64,000 nt of DNA from Gallionellaceae bacterium (GTDB taxonomy: Bacteria > Pseudomonadota > Gammaproteobacteria > Burkholderiales > Gallionellaceae). The stretch spans positions 1 to 64,000 of the forward strand of contig JAUQWW010000025.1 in NCBI GenBank assembly GCA_030834965.1, given 5' to 3'. The position numbers were made by a program, and so were the translations under genes. Under the pieces are notes generated by a model. It saw only the letters and a program-made list of their open reading frames with translations. It did no database searches and was not told where the DNA came from. Positions 39,640 through 47,858 of the stretch are shown in pieces; within the stretch, counting starts at the first letter, position 1; each line of letters opens with the position of its first letter.

Positions 39640-41847
39640 TTAAACCTCCTTCGAAAGATCGACATTATCTGTGGACATGCGCCCGGCAATCTTCTTGCGA
39701 ATCTGCTTGGCGCCTGCCGCACTTTCGTCCTTGACTACAATGACGCGCTGCCCGGTCTTGCTGATCTTGACGCGGGTTTCATGCATCGCCAGCTCGCCGG
39801 TTTCCTTGTCGAACACAGCATCCAGTATCTGGAACGGGTTCACTCCGTAGCCCTTGGCATAACGGCCCAACGCTTCATGGCCTTGCCCCAGCGGAATCGA
39901 AATCGCATCCGGGTGAATGCCCGGGAACAAATAAGCCTGCGCCTTGACAGACCCCGTCCTCGAAGTGACCTCGATGATATCGCCTTCGGTGATATCCATT
40001 TCCAAGGCCTTCTTCGGATGGATTTCCACCCATGAATCCCATACGATCGTAGTCAATGGGTCAGGCGATTCCTGCAGCCAGGGTAGATTGGCATGACGCC
40101 CATCGCGCAGGCTCACGTTGACAGCCGGGATAAGTTGCAACGGATATTGCGCGTCCTGTGTCGCAGCAGGTAGCGTCAAATCCGTCGCACCGGCTTTGCT
40201 GTGCACTGCAGTTGTAGCAGCGCCTGCGAGCTTGACGATGCCCTTGCTCAGCGTTTCGCTCCAGAAGGTGTCGTCATCCATACCGCCCCCCCCCAACGCC
40301 GCCTTGTTTTGCAGCATGGCGGCGCGCAAGTAACCGTAATAATCTTCGTAGCTCTTGTAGTCTTCAGGGCGGCGTTGCTTGATCAAAGCCAACAGGATGT
40401 CACCCATGCCGCGAGTATTGGCGTGCAGCCTTTCCATCAGCGGTTGCTGGATATTGATCTGCGCGCCGTCTGCCATATACTCGGGGACGTGCGTGCCCCA
40501 GTCTTCCAGCGCGGAATCCAGCGGCAACACCAGATCAGCCTGTAATGCGGTTTCGTCCATGTAATGGGCGAACACCACCTTGAAGTCTGCCTTGGCCCAA
40601 TTGTCCTTGAACTTCATTCCGCCCGGTGCGGTGAAAATCGGGTTCGCGGCATAGTTGAACAGTACCTTGTATTTTCCGGCAGCCAGACCATCATTCAGCG
40701 CTTTCAGCGCAGCGGTATTGCCCCTTGCCGGAGCCATTTGCGGGAATGGGACTTCAGCGGCCGCCTCGACCGTCTTGCCGACATTACCCAACACATGGTT
40801 GAGCAGATTGATCGCAGCGGCATTCTGCGAACCATGTGCATAGCCTTCTGCCGCGCTGCCCGCTAGCACCAGACTGGGCGAACGCAATTTCAACAGCGCC
40901 GCAATCTTGTCGATGTGCCCCGGCGGCACGCCGGTTTCTTTGCTGACACGCACCTTATCGTAATCTTTCACCAGCGCCGCGATGTCGCCGCCAGCCGTAC
41001 CCAGCGCGTTGATGATGCCCAGCGCCAGAACACCTTCTGTTCCCGGGCGCACGGGGATCCAGCGATCAGCGTTTGCACCAGTCAGGGTCATCTTCGGTTC
41101 GATCTGGATCAAGACGCCGCGCTCGCCGTCCACACCTTTGCGGAATTGAGCATATTGCTGTGAGAAATGCACCGGAGAAACCCAGGCACCCAGGAAGTCC
41201 GCCCCGAAAGACAGCACCACCTTGGCTTTATTGATGTTGTAGCGCGGCATTTCCACGCCGTAGGATTTTTTGTTTGCGGCGCGCACCACAGCCGGCGCCA
41301 GCGCTTCATACACAAAATGATTCCTGCAGCCGAAGCTGGCCAGATAATTATCCAGCAGCACTTTGAGATGACCGCTCACGCCGCCGCTCAGGAAGGCAAT
41401 CTCCTCCCCGCTCACGTCCTTCAGCTTTTCCGCAATCAGTTCATAGGCTTTTTCCCAAGTGATGGTCACGCCTATCTCGCCCTTGCGCTGCAACGGCTCG
41501 CGCACCCGGTCGGGATTGTAGTGATGCTGCACGCCCGCCTGCCCCAAGCCGCACGTTTTGCCACGATTGATCGCCGAATCCGGATTGCCTTCCAGTTTCA
41601 GTACACGGCCTTCGCGCACCTTCCCCATGATGCTGCAACCCGCATCGCACTGCGCGCAGGTCGAATTGAAATACACACCAATACCAGGAATGACATAATC
41701 TGCCGCTTCAACATAGGAGTTGACAGTTTCCCTGCCATCCTCGACTGACGTATTGCCGCAACCGCTCAACGCGACTGCCGTGCCACCCCATCCCAGCACC
41801 TTCAAAAAATCCCGCCGATTAAAGCCGTTTTCCATCATCACTGACAC
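39640..41847 (-). CDS. actB1: Alternative complex III molybdopterin-like subunit ActB1, Tat lipoprotein
   Basis: A 735-residue protein related to the molybdopterin oxidoreductase family; family members in ACIII usually lack molybdenum. The N-terminus shows a twin-arginine signal (NRRDFLKVLG) and a lipobox (ALSGC), so Tat export and lipid anchoring are predicted. A CAQCDAGC...C cluster motif follows at about residue 60-100. It is separate from ActB2, whereas in some phyla the two are fused. It lies between actA and actB2. Confidence 0.9.
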   Translation of the reverse strand: MSVMMENGFNRRDFLKVLGWGGTAVALSGCGNTSVEDGRETVNSYVEAADYVIPGIGVYFNSTCAQCDAGCSIMGKVREGRVLKLEGNPDSAINRGKTCGLGQAGVQHHYNPDRVREPLQRKGEIGVTITWEKAYELIAEKLKDVSGEEIAFLSGGVSGHLKVLLDNYLASFGCRNHFVYEALAPAVVRAANKKSYGVEMPRYNINKAKVVLSFGADFLGAWVSPVHFSQQYAQFRKGVDGERGVLIQIEPKMTLTGANADRWIPVRPGTEGVLALGIINALGTAGGDIAALVKDYDKVRVSKETGVPPGHIDKIAALLKLRSPSLVLAGSAAEGYAHGSQNAAAINLLNHVLGNVGKTVEAAAEVPFPQMAPARGNTAALKALNDGLAAGKYKVLFNYAANPIFTAPGGMKFKDNWAKADFKVVFAHYMDETALQADLVLPLDSALEDWGTHVPEYMADGAQINIQQPLMERLHANTRGMGDILLALIKQRRPEDYKSYEDYYGYLRAAMLQNKAALGGGGMDDDTFWSETLSKGIVKLAGAATTAVHSKAGATDLTLPAATQDAQYPLQLIPAVNVSLRDGRHANLPWLQESPDPLTTIVWDSWVEIHPKKALEMDITEGDIIEVTSRTGSVKAQAYLFPGIHPDAISIPLGQGHEALGRYAKGYGVNPFQILDAVFDKETGELAMHETRVKISKTGQRVIVVKDESAAGAKQIRKKIAGRMSTDNVDLSKEV

Positions 41848-41898
41848 CTCTTGAAAATCTTAATTTTGTGAACCTGTTTTCTTGAAATAGCGAAGTGA

Positions 41899-42504
41899 TT
41901 ACTTATGGCACTGCCAGCAATCATTCGGACCCTGGGCAGTCTTGGTGCTTGCAGCATCCACCGGGTGTTGCTTCTCATGGCAGCTCACACACCAACCCAT
42001 CGAGAGTGACTTGGTACGCCGCGCAACCGTCATCGTCTTCACATTACCATGGCAATAGCCACAAACCTCCTGCACTGGCTTGCCTTGCTGAAAATAGAAA
42101 CGCTGAATATGGCGCTCGTGATGAAAACGCACGAAATCGGGCAGGTCATGCACCTTCTTCCAGGGAATAGGCTTCTTCGCCTCCCAATATTCGAACAGCT
42201 TCTTGATGCGTGGCGTTTCCCGTACCGACTCGATGCTCTGATGGCAGCCGATGCACTTCTGCGTTGGAGGGATGCCCGCCGTCATACTGCGGCGCGCATA
42301 CGTGTGGCAATACATGCAATTGATCTGCATGCCGCCCTGAGCAGCGTCACCGGCGTGGCGATCATGGGGAAACTCAATAGGCTGATCAACTTGGGGGCCC
42401 AAATCGTCAGCAGTGGAAAGGGGCTGAGAGGCATCTGCAGCATGACTGCCAGCAGAAACAAACAAGACGGCAAATAGAACGGACAAGCGTAAGAAACGGA
42501 ACAT
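41899..42504 (-). CDS. actA: Alternative complex III pentaheme cytochrome c, ActA
   Basis: First gene of the act operon. The 201-residue exported protein has a signal peptide ending at HAADA. Five CxxCH heme motifs are present: CMYCH, CIGCH, CGYCH, CVSCH and CWQCH. ActA collects electrons from the quinol-oxidising subunits in the periplasm. The ATG at 42504 lies downstream of an AT-rich leader with a hairpin at 42537-42563. Confidence 0.95.
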   Translation of the reverse strand: MFRFLRLSVLFAVLFVSAGSHAADASQPLSTADDLGPQVDQPIEFPHDRHAGDAAQGGMQINCMYCHTYARRSMTAGIPPTQKCIGCHQSIESVRETPRIKKLFEYWEAKKPIPWKKVHDLPDFVRFHHERHIQRFYFQQGKPVQEVCGYCHGNVKTMTVARRTKSLSMGWCVSCHEKQHPVDAASTKTAQGPNDCWQCHK

Positions 42505-42882
42505 CGTAAGTGGCTCCCCCCGACAGACAATTAGACAGCCTGCCGGAACGATGCCGGCAAGCTTTTGTTAATTACTTGGGGAGCATTCTAAACGAGGTTC
42601 GATTATTTTTATTGTTGTATTTTTCTTACTACAAAACAGTGCGAACTACCCGTGAATGATAAGCGCAATGGCGGCGCATGCTGAGAACCTCATGAATTGA
42701 AGAGGGCAACACCGTTGCTTTCGCGACGTTGAATTACGGAATTGTGAATTCAATCATGAAGATCATGCGCAAAATTTTCTGGAATGATGTGGAGGGGTTG
42801 CATAAGACGCACGGCGTGTGCGCACACGATGGAGCAACTCGGTAATCCGCAACTCGCTGTAACCACCATGCAAAGCCCTACG
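42505..42882. other. Leader region of the act operon
   Basis: Noncoding stretch upstream of actA. A stem-loop at 42537-42563 (TGCCGG with CCGGCA, extended by AGC/GCT with one mismatch) would lie in the actA 5' leader on the minus strand. An AT-rich tract at 42596-42640 may hold the promoter: TTGTAG and TAAAAA lie 17 nt apart on the minus strand, a weak match. Nothing else is evident. Confidence 0.45.
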
Positions 42883-43059
42883 CTAGTAATCCATGAATCT
42901 CCCTGTGCTAGACCTGCATACGCTGGACACGACCAGATTTGAATGCTGTTTCAATACTTTTTCTACGGCGTCCACAGGCGACTCAGCAAAGATATCAAGA
43001 TTAAAATTAAAATATTGTCCGCCTTTGGCTATAAAGCCGAATACCGTAAATGTAATCAT
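42883..43059 (-). CDS. Small hypothetical protein
   Basis: A 58-residue reading frame beginning MITFTVFGFIAKGGQYF, with GGAG six nt before the ATG. The alternating hydrophobic pattern and the segment SPVDAVEKVLKQHSNL give a beta-beta-alpha-like composition that looks coding. I do not recognise the family. It lies between the act leader and a convergent-looking hypothetical gene. An in-frame GTG four codons upstream is a weaker start. Confidence 0.5.
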   Translation of the reverse strand: MITFTVFGFIAKGGQYFNFNLDIFAESPVDAVEKVLKQHSNLVVSSVCRSSTGRFMDY

Positions 43060-43222
43060 GATCCACTCCACTTCAATTTGTTATCCCTTGGTTTAGTTAT
43101 CGGCATCGCATGAAAATCTTTAGGGCAGGCAAACAGGCAATGCATTGCGCGATTAAAATGGTGGCCTGTTTGTATGAGTTGCAGTTGCAAACCCGATAAA
43201 CCCCCAATCCAAAGAGAAGCAC

Positions 43223-43849
43223 ATGTCCAATGAAGAACAAGCTGTACTGGATTTTTTCGCACAGGCGGAGAACCTGCCACTCGCGCTGAGCGTAGCTGAA
43301 CAGATGGATGCGTTGCGCCAGCAGATGAACAATACCTTTTGGCGCAGACTGCAGGCACACATTGCTGCGCTGAATCCAGACTGGAAGGTGCAGGTCACGG
43401 AAGACGGCAATGCGCCGGACTGCCTGGTAGGGTTGTACTTACAGCCGCCGCATGAACAGACACTTTTTCTGCGGCCGATGATGGAGCAGCAGATTCTGGG
43501 CGGCACGACGCGGATTTATTTCGGCCTGATGTGGAGCAGCACACCGACACCGGAAATAACCCAACTTGCGAACGTCGGCGCGTTGCGCGATGTGCTGCAA
43601 ATGGAGGGGTTCAAGAACAACGCGAGCTTTCTGGCGTGGCAATGGTCTCCCTATCACCCGCGCCGCAAGGACTTTCTGCTGCGTTTTTCCAGGCACCCGG
43701 ATGTTTTGCTGGATGAGGCCGCAGCACTGTTGCATGGATTGCTCGCCAATCACGCCACGGCAATACAGGCCGCAAATGCAGCGTTGCAGGCCGCCCCCAG
43801 CAGTGAGCCTGTTTCACTGGAGCAGTTGCGTGCAAACCTGAAGCACTAG
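43223..43849 (+). CDS. Hypothetical cytoplasmic protein
   Basis: A 208-residue protein that I do not recognise. It is rich in Ala, Leu and Gln, begins MSNEEQAVLDFFAQAENL, and has an aromatic, basic segment (FLAWQWSPYHPRRKDFLLRF) near residue 140. There is no signal peptide or TM helix. Its stop overlaps the convergent Nif3-family gene stop by the sequence CTAG. Confidence 0.7.
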   Translation: MSNEEQAVLDFFAQAENLPLALSVAEQMDALRQQMNNTFWRRLQAHIAALNPDWKVQVTEDGNAPDCLVGLYLQPPHEQTLFLRPMMEQQILGGTTRIYFGLMWSSTPTPEITQLANVGALRDVLQMEGFKNNASFLAWQWSPYHPRRKDFLLRFSRHPDVLLDEAAALLHGLLANHATAIQAANAALQAAPSSEPVSLEQLRANLKH

Positions 43850-44592
43850 ACCGGATTGTCCTGGTCGAAGAAGAAGTGTTCCATGCCAAACTGCGATGCG
43901 AGATGTTCTCCTAGGGCCTGTATGCCATAGCGCTCGGTGGCATGGTGTCCGGCAGAAATGAAAACCACACCGGTTTCATGCGCCACATGCACATTCTGCT
44001 CGGAAATTTCTCCTGTCAGAAAGGCATCCACACCCAGTGCCACGGCCTGTTCAAAATAGCCTTGTGCCGCGCCGCTGCACCATGCGATATGCCGAATGGC
44101 ATGTCCCCTTTCCCCGATGACCTGCGGGGCACGCTGCAAGGTGCTCGTAATGTGCGCAGAGAATTCCTCCAGCGTCTGCGGCTGCCCCAGCACACCGTAA
44201 CAGGCGATATCCTGTTCACCGAAGCGTCCCTGTTCCACCAGACCCAAACGTTTCGCCAGTTGTGCGTTGTTGCCGAGTTCGGCATGTGCATCCAGCGGCA
44301 GATGGTAGGCCAGCAGGCTCATATCATGCTGAAGCAGATACCCCAGCCTGCGCTTCTTGATGCCAGTGACAGCCGCCTCTTCATTGCGCCAGAAATAACC
44401 GTGATGCACCAGAATGGCGTCGGCTCCCCACGCGGTGGCGGCTTCCAGCAAACGCTGCGAAGCGCTTACGCCGGTGGCAATGCGCCTGACTTCCGCCCGC
44501 CCCTCCACCTGCACTCCATTGGGGCAGTAATCACGAAAACGGCTGACCTCCAGCAGGCTTCCGATATAATCACGCAACTCGTTTAGCAGCAT
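43846..44592 (-). CDS. Nif3-like dinuclear metal-centre protein (YbgI family)
   Basis: Member of the Nif3/YbgI family, a hexameric protein with a two-metal site; the physiological role is unresolved. Family motifs are FRDYCPNGVQVEG, ADAILVHHGYFWRNE and YHLPLDAHAELGNNAQLA near the N-terminus, and VVFISAGHHATERYGIQAL near the C-terminus, giving the metal-binding His, Asp and Glu residues. I chose the ATG at 44592 over 44604. It is divergent from the degS-like gene. Confidence 0.92.
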   Translation of the reverse strand: MLLNELRDYIGSLLEVSRFRDYCPNGVQVEGRAEVRRIATGVSASQRLLEAATAWGADAILVHHGYFWRNEEAAVTGIKKRRLGYLLQHDMSLLAYHLPLDAHAELGNNAQLAKRLGLVEQGRFGEQDIACYGVLGQPQTLEEFSAHITSTLQRAPQVIGERGHAIRHIAWCSGAAQGYFEQAVALGVDAFLTGEISEQNVHVAHETGVVFISAGHHATERYGIQALGEHLASQFGMEHFFFDQDNPV

Positions 44593-44628
44593 ATAGCCCC
44601 CCATCTAACTCAACGGTTTCATCATATC

Positions 44629-45786
44629 ATGCGCAAATTCTGGCTCCTGTTCGCCCAGGCCACCACGATTGGCCTTGCGGCGATGTTCATCATCCACACG
44701 CTCAAGCCCGGGCTGCTGCCCACTGCTGCGCGCAGCGGCGTCGTTACGCTGTACGAAAACACGCCGGATAGCGGCAGTAAAATACCTGCTGCAGGCTTCA
44801 GCGCAGCGGCAAAAAAAGTCATGCCTGCGGTGGTGAATATTTTCACGAGCAGCGTGGTAAATGTCCCCGCCAATCCATTCATGGACGATCCGCGTTTCCG
44901 CTTTTTTTTCGGCGACCAGTTCGAGGATTTTGCGCCACAGAAAACTTCCAGCCTGGGCTCAGGTGTGATCGTCAGCCATGATGGTTACATTCTCACCAAT
45001 CACCACGTAGTGGAGGCCGCCGACCAGATCGAAGTCGCGCTTTCCGACGGGCGCAAGGCCAAAGGACATATCGTCGGCTCCGACCCGGAAAGCGATCTCG
45101 CCGTCATCAAGATAGACTTGCCTGGCACGCTGCCTGCCATTACCTTTGGGAGCGCGGAACAATCTCAGGTGGGCGACATCGTGCTCGCCATCGGAAACCC
45201 GTTCGGTGTGGGACAAACCGTGACGATGGGAATCGTCAGTGCGCTCAAGCGCAACCACCTCGGGCTGAACACTTTCGAGAACTTCATCCAGACCGACGCG
45301 GCAATCAACCCGGGTAATTCCGGCGGCGCGCTGGTAGACATTAACGGTAACCTGATCGGCATCAACAGTGCTATCTATTCTCCCAGCGGAGGGTCGCTGG
45401 GCATCGGCTTCGCAATTCCCGTCAGCACCGCCAAGAAAATCATGGAGCAAATTATCCAGAGCGGTTCGGTAACGCGTGGCTGGATAGGCGTCGCCGTCCA
45501 GGAACTCACACCGGAACTGGCGGAATCGTTCAGGCTCGGCGATGTGCAAGGTGTGCTCATTTCCGAAGTAATGCGCGGCGGGCCGGCAGACCAGGCTGGC
45601 ATACGAGCGGGCGACATTCTCACTGCGGTGGACAACAGGCAGCTGACCGATTCCAGTTCCATGCTGGAAAGCATTGCCAGCCTGCCGCCCGGCAAGGTTG
45701 CCGTGCTCAGGCTGTTGCGCAATCAGCAGGAAGTGGTGCTGCAAGTCAAGGTAGGCAAACGGCCGAAACCCAGGCTGCAGGAATAG
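44629..45786 (+). CDS. DegS/DegQ-like periplasmic serine protease
   Basis: S1C-family protease of 385 residues with an N-terminal TM anchor (about residues 5-24), a trypsin-like domain and one PDZ domain from about 280. The catalytic triad is visible: His in LTNHHVVE, Asp in ESDLAVIK and Ser in GNSGGAL. One PDZ and the N-terminal anchor resemble DegS/AlgW. It could act in envelope stress signalling, but no rseA/rpoE genes are nearby. It lies next to the wsp operon. Confidence 0.9.
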   Translation: MRKFWLLFAQATTIGLAAMFIIHTLKPGLLPTAARSGVVTLYENTPDSGSKIPAAGFSAAAKKVMPAVVNIFTSSVVNVPANPFMDDPRFRFFFGDQFEDFAPQKTSSLGSGVIVSHDGYILTNHHVVEAADQIEVALSDGRKAKGHIVGSDPESDLAVIKIDLPGTLPAITFGSAEQSQVGDIVLAIGNPFGVGQTVTMGIVSALKRNHLGLNTFENFIQTDAAINPGNSGGALVDINGNLIGINSAIYSPSGGSLGIGFAIPVSTAKKIMEQIIQSGSVTRGWIGVAVQELTPELAESFRLGDVQGVLISEVMRGGPADQAGIRAGDILTAVDNRQLTDSSSMLESIASLPPGKVAVLRLLRNQQEVVLQVKVGKRPKPRLQE

Positions 45787-45804
45787 GAATAAAACCAGAA
45801 GAAA

Positions 45805-46824
45805 TTACTCGGCAATGGCGTAGCGGTTGCGCCCCTGTTCCTTTGCCTTGTACAGCGCCTCGTCAGCCCTGGCCAGCAGATCTGCCGGGGATGCCGAATG
45901 GTCCGGATGCATGGCTGCGACTCCCAGACTTATTGAAACGTGGTCAGCCACGGCCGAATACGCATGGGGGATATGTTGTGCCTCTACATTGGCGCGCATC
46001 TGTTCTGCCAGCACGGCTGCGCCTTTTGCATCCGTACTGCGCAATATGACCACGAACTCCTCGCCGCCATAGCGGGCGACAAAGTCGCCGGCCCTGTGTA
46101 CGGTTTCGCCCAATATCTTGGCCACGCCCTTGAGGCAGTCATCGCCTCCCTGATGTCCATAGCCATCGTTGTACTTCTTGAAGAAGTCGATATCGATCAT
46201 GATCACTGCGAGAATGGTCTTGTCCCGCAGGCCGATTCTCCACTCTGCCTCGAGCGTCTCGTCAAAGTGACGCCGGTTAGCGAGTCCGGTCAGTCCGTCC
46301 ATTGTGGAAAGGCGCTGAAGAATCGCGTTGCTTTCCGTCAGTTGCTCCTGCAGCCTCTTCATTTCCTCATACGCCTCGTCACGCTGCAATTGCAGCAGAT
46401 AGGTCTTCGAGTGTGCGCGAATGCGCGCAACCAGCTCTATCCTGTCCGGCAACTTGACCAGGTAATCGCTGGCGCCAATTTCAAACGCATGGCTTTTGTC
46501 TTTGGGGTCCTCCCTGGATGAAAGAATAATAACGGGGGTGCTTGATGTGGCAGGATTTGCCCGGTAGAACTTCAGCAGCGTGTAACCATCCACATCCGGC
46601 ATTACCAAGTCTTGCAGGATGATGGTCGGCTTGATTTCGGTTGCCTTGCCAACCGCCAGAGTGGGATCCTGGCAGTAATGAAACTCGATGTCGGTCTCGT
46701 CGGCCAGCATGCGCCGTATTGCTTCACCCACCATTGCCTGATCATCCACCAGCAATACAATCGGGTGAGATGTGTTCTCTGCGTTGACAGGCCCCATTTG
46801 TTCTGACTTATTATCACTGCTCAT
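45805..46824 (-). CDS. wspR: WspR-type response regulator diguanylate cyclase
   Basis: A 339-residue output protein of the Wsp pathway. A receiver domain (acceptor Asp in LQDLVMPDVDGY) is followed by a coiled-coil linker and a GGDEF domain with the active motif GGEEF. The inhibitory-site RAGD precedes it by five residues. Phosphorylation by WspE should raise c-di-GMP synthesis. It is the last gene of the operon, 14 nt after wspF. Confidence 0.93.
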   Translation of the reverse strand: MSSDNKSEQMGPVNAENTSHPIVLLVDDQAMVGEAIRRMLADETDIEFHYCQDPTLAVGKATEIKPTIILQDLVMPDVDGYTLLKFYRANPATSSTPVIILSSREDPKDKSHAFEIGASDYLVKLPDRIELVARIRAHSKTYLLQLQRDEAYEEMKRLQEQLTESNAILQRLSTMDGLTGLANRRHFDETLEAEWRIGLRDKTILAVIMIDIDFFKKYNDGYGHQGGDDCLKGVAKILGETVHRAGDFVARYGGEEFVVILRSTDAKGAAVLAEQMRANVEAQHIPHAYSAVADHVSISLGVAAMHPDHSASPADLLARADEALYKAKEQGRNRYAIAE

Positions 46825-46838
46825 GGCAATGCGTCCCT

Positions 46839-47858
46839 TTATATTCTTTCCGTCATATTATCAAGGATCGCCTCTGCAATGCTATCAATCGGAAGTATTT
46901 TATCTGCTGCCTTCAATTCGGCTGCAGCCTTCGGCATTCCATATACTGCACAGGTTTCTGCGCTCTGTGCAATGGTTAGAACACCACTTTTTCTCAGTCT
47001 GAGCAACCCCTCGGCGCCATCTCTTCCCATGCCGGTGAGAAGCGCTGCAACACACCGTCCTGTCCAATTATTCGCCACGCTCTCAAAAAATACATCAACA
47101 GACGGGCGGTAGGGGTTGGCGGCCGGCTCATGGTTATAACCCAGAGTCAGGTCTTCTTTGACGACCAGATGATCATTCGTGCCCGCTAACAGCACCCTGC
47201 CGTTCTCTATTCTGTCCCCTGCCATGGCCAGCAGAACCGGCAATGGCGATTGCTGGTTGAGCCATTCGGCAAGTCCGGGGGCAAATTGTTCATCTACGTG
47301 CTGCACGATGATGACAGCAGCCTGAAGATCGGTGGGCAGTTTGGAAAGGACTTTTGCAACAGCGGCAGGGCCCCCGGTAGATGAGCCGATTGCGATCAGC
47401 CAATTATTCGATTTTCCCGCTTTTGTCGGCTCCCTGGCCTTCGTGGGAGCATTGCGGCGGGTCGCATCCAGCAAGCGACCTATTGTTCGTATTTTTTGCA
47501 GGAATTCTTCCTGCCCATGCCCCTTTGCATCAATCCCGATTGTAGGCGTGCTCACTCCATCCAGTGCGCCCGCCCCCATAGCCTGAAACACCAGCGAAGC
47601 ATTCTGCGTCACCGAGGCTGTTACAACAAGTATTGCGCAGGGAGACTTTGCCATGATTTGGCGGGTAGCCTCGACCCCATCCATCTCCGGCATGATCAGA
47701 TCCATGAGGATCAAATCCGGCACATCTGCGGCACAACGCTTTACGGCCTCTACCCCATTTTCCGCAATCCATGCCACTTCATATCCAGGCACCGATACAA
47801 CGGTACGCCGCAACGCTTCGACGGCCATCTTCATGTCGTTGACGATCGCTATCCTCAT
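46839..47858 (-). CDS. wspF: WspF: receptor methylesterase (CheB-like)
   Basis: Removes methyl groups from WspA and so lowers signalling; in Pseudomonas loss of WspF locks the pathway on. The 339-residue protein has a receiver domain (acceptor Asp in LILMDLIMPEMDG) and a CheB catalytic domain. That domain contains IGSSTGGPAA (Ser), VQHVDEQFAPG (His) and LTGMGRDGAEG (Asp), so all catalytic residues are present. It overlaps the wspE stop by ATGA. Confidence 0.93.
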   Translation of the reverse strand: MRIAIVNDMKMAVEALRRTVVSVPGYEVAWIAENGVEAVKRCAADVPDLILMDLIMPEMDGVEATRQIMAKSPCAILVVTASVTQNASLVFQAMGAGALDGVSTPTIGIDAKGHGQEEFLQKIRTIGRLLDATRRNAPTKAREPTKAGKSNNWLIAIGSSTGGPAAVAKVLSKLPTDLQAAVIIVQHVDEQFAPGLAEWLNQQSPLPVLLAMAGDRIENGRVLLAGTNDHLVVKEDLTLGYNHEPAANPYRPSVDVFFESVANNWTGRCVAALLTGMGRDGAEGLLRLRKSGVLTIAQSAETCAVYGMPKAAAELKAADKILPIDSIAEAILDNMTERI

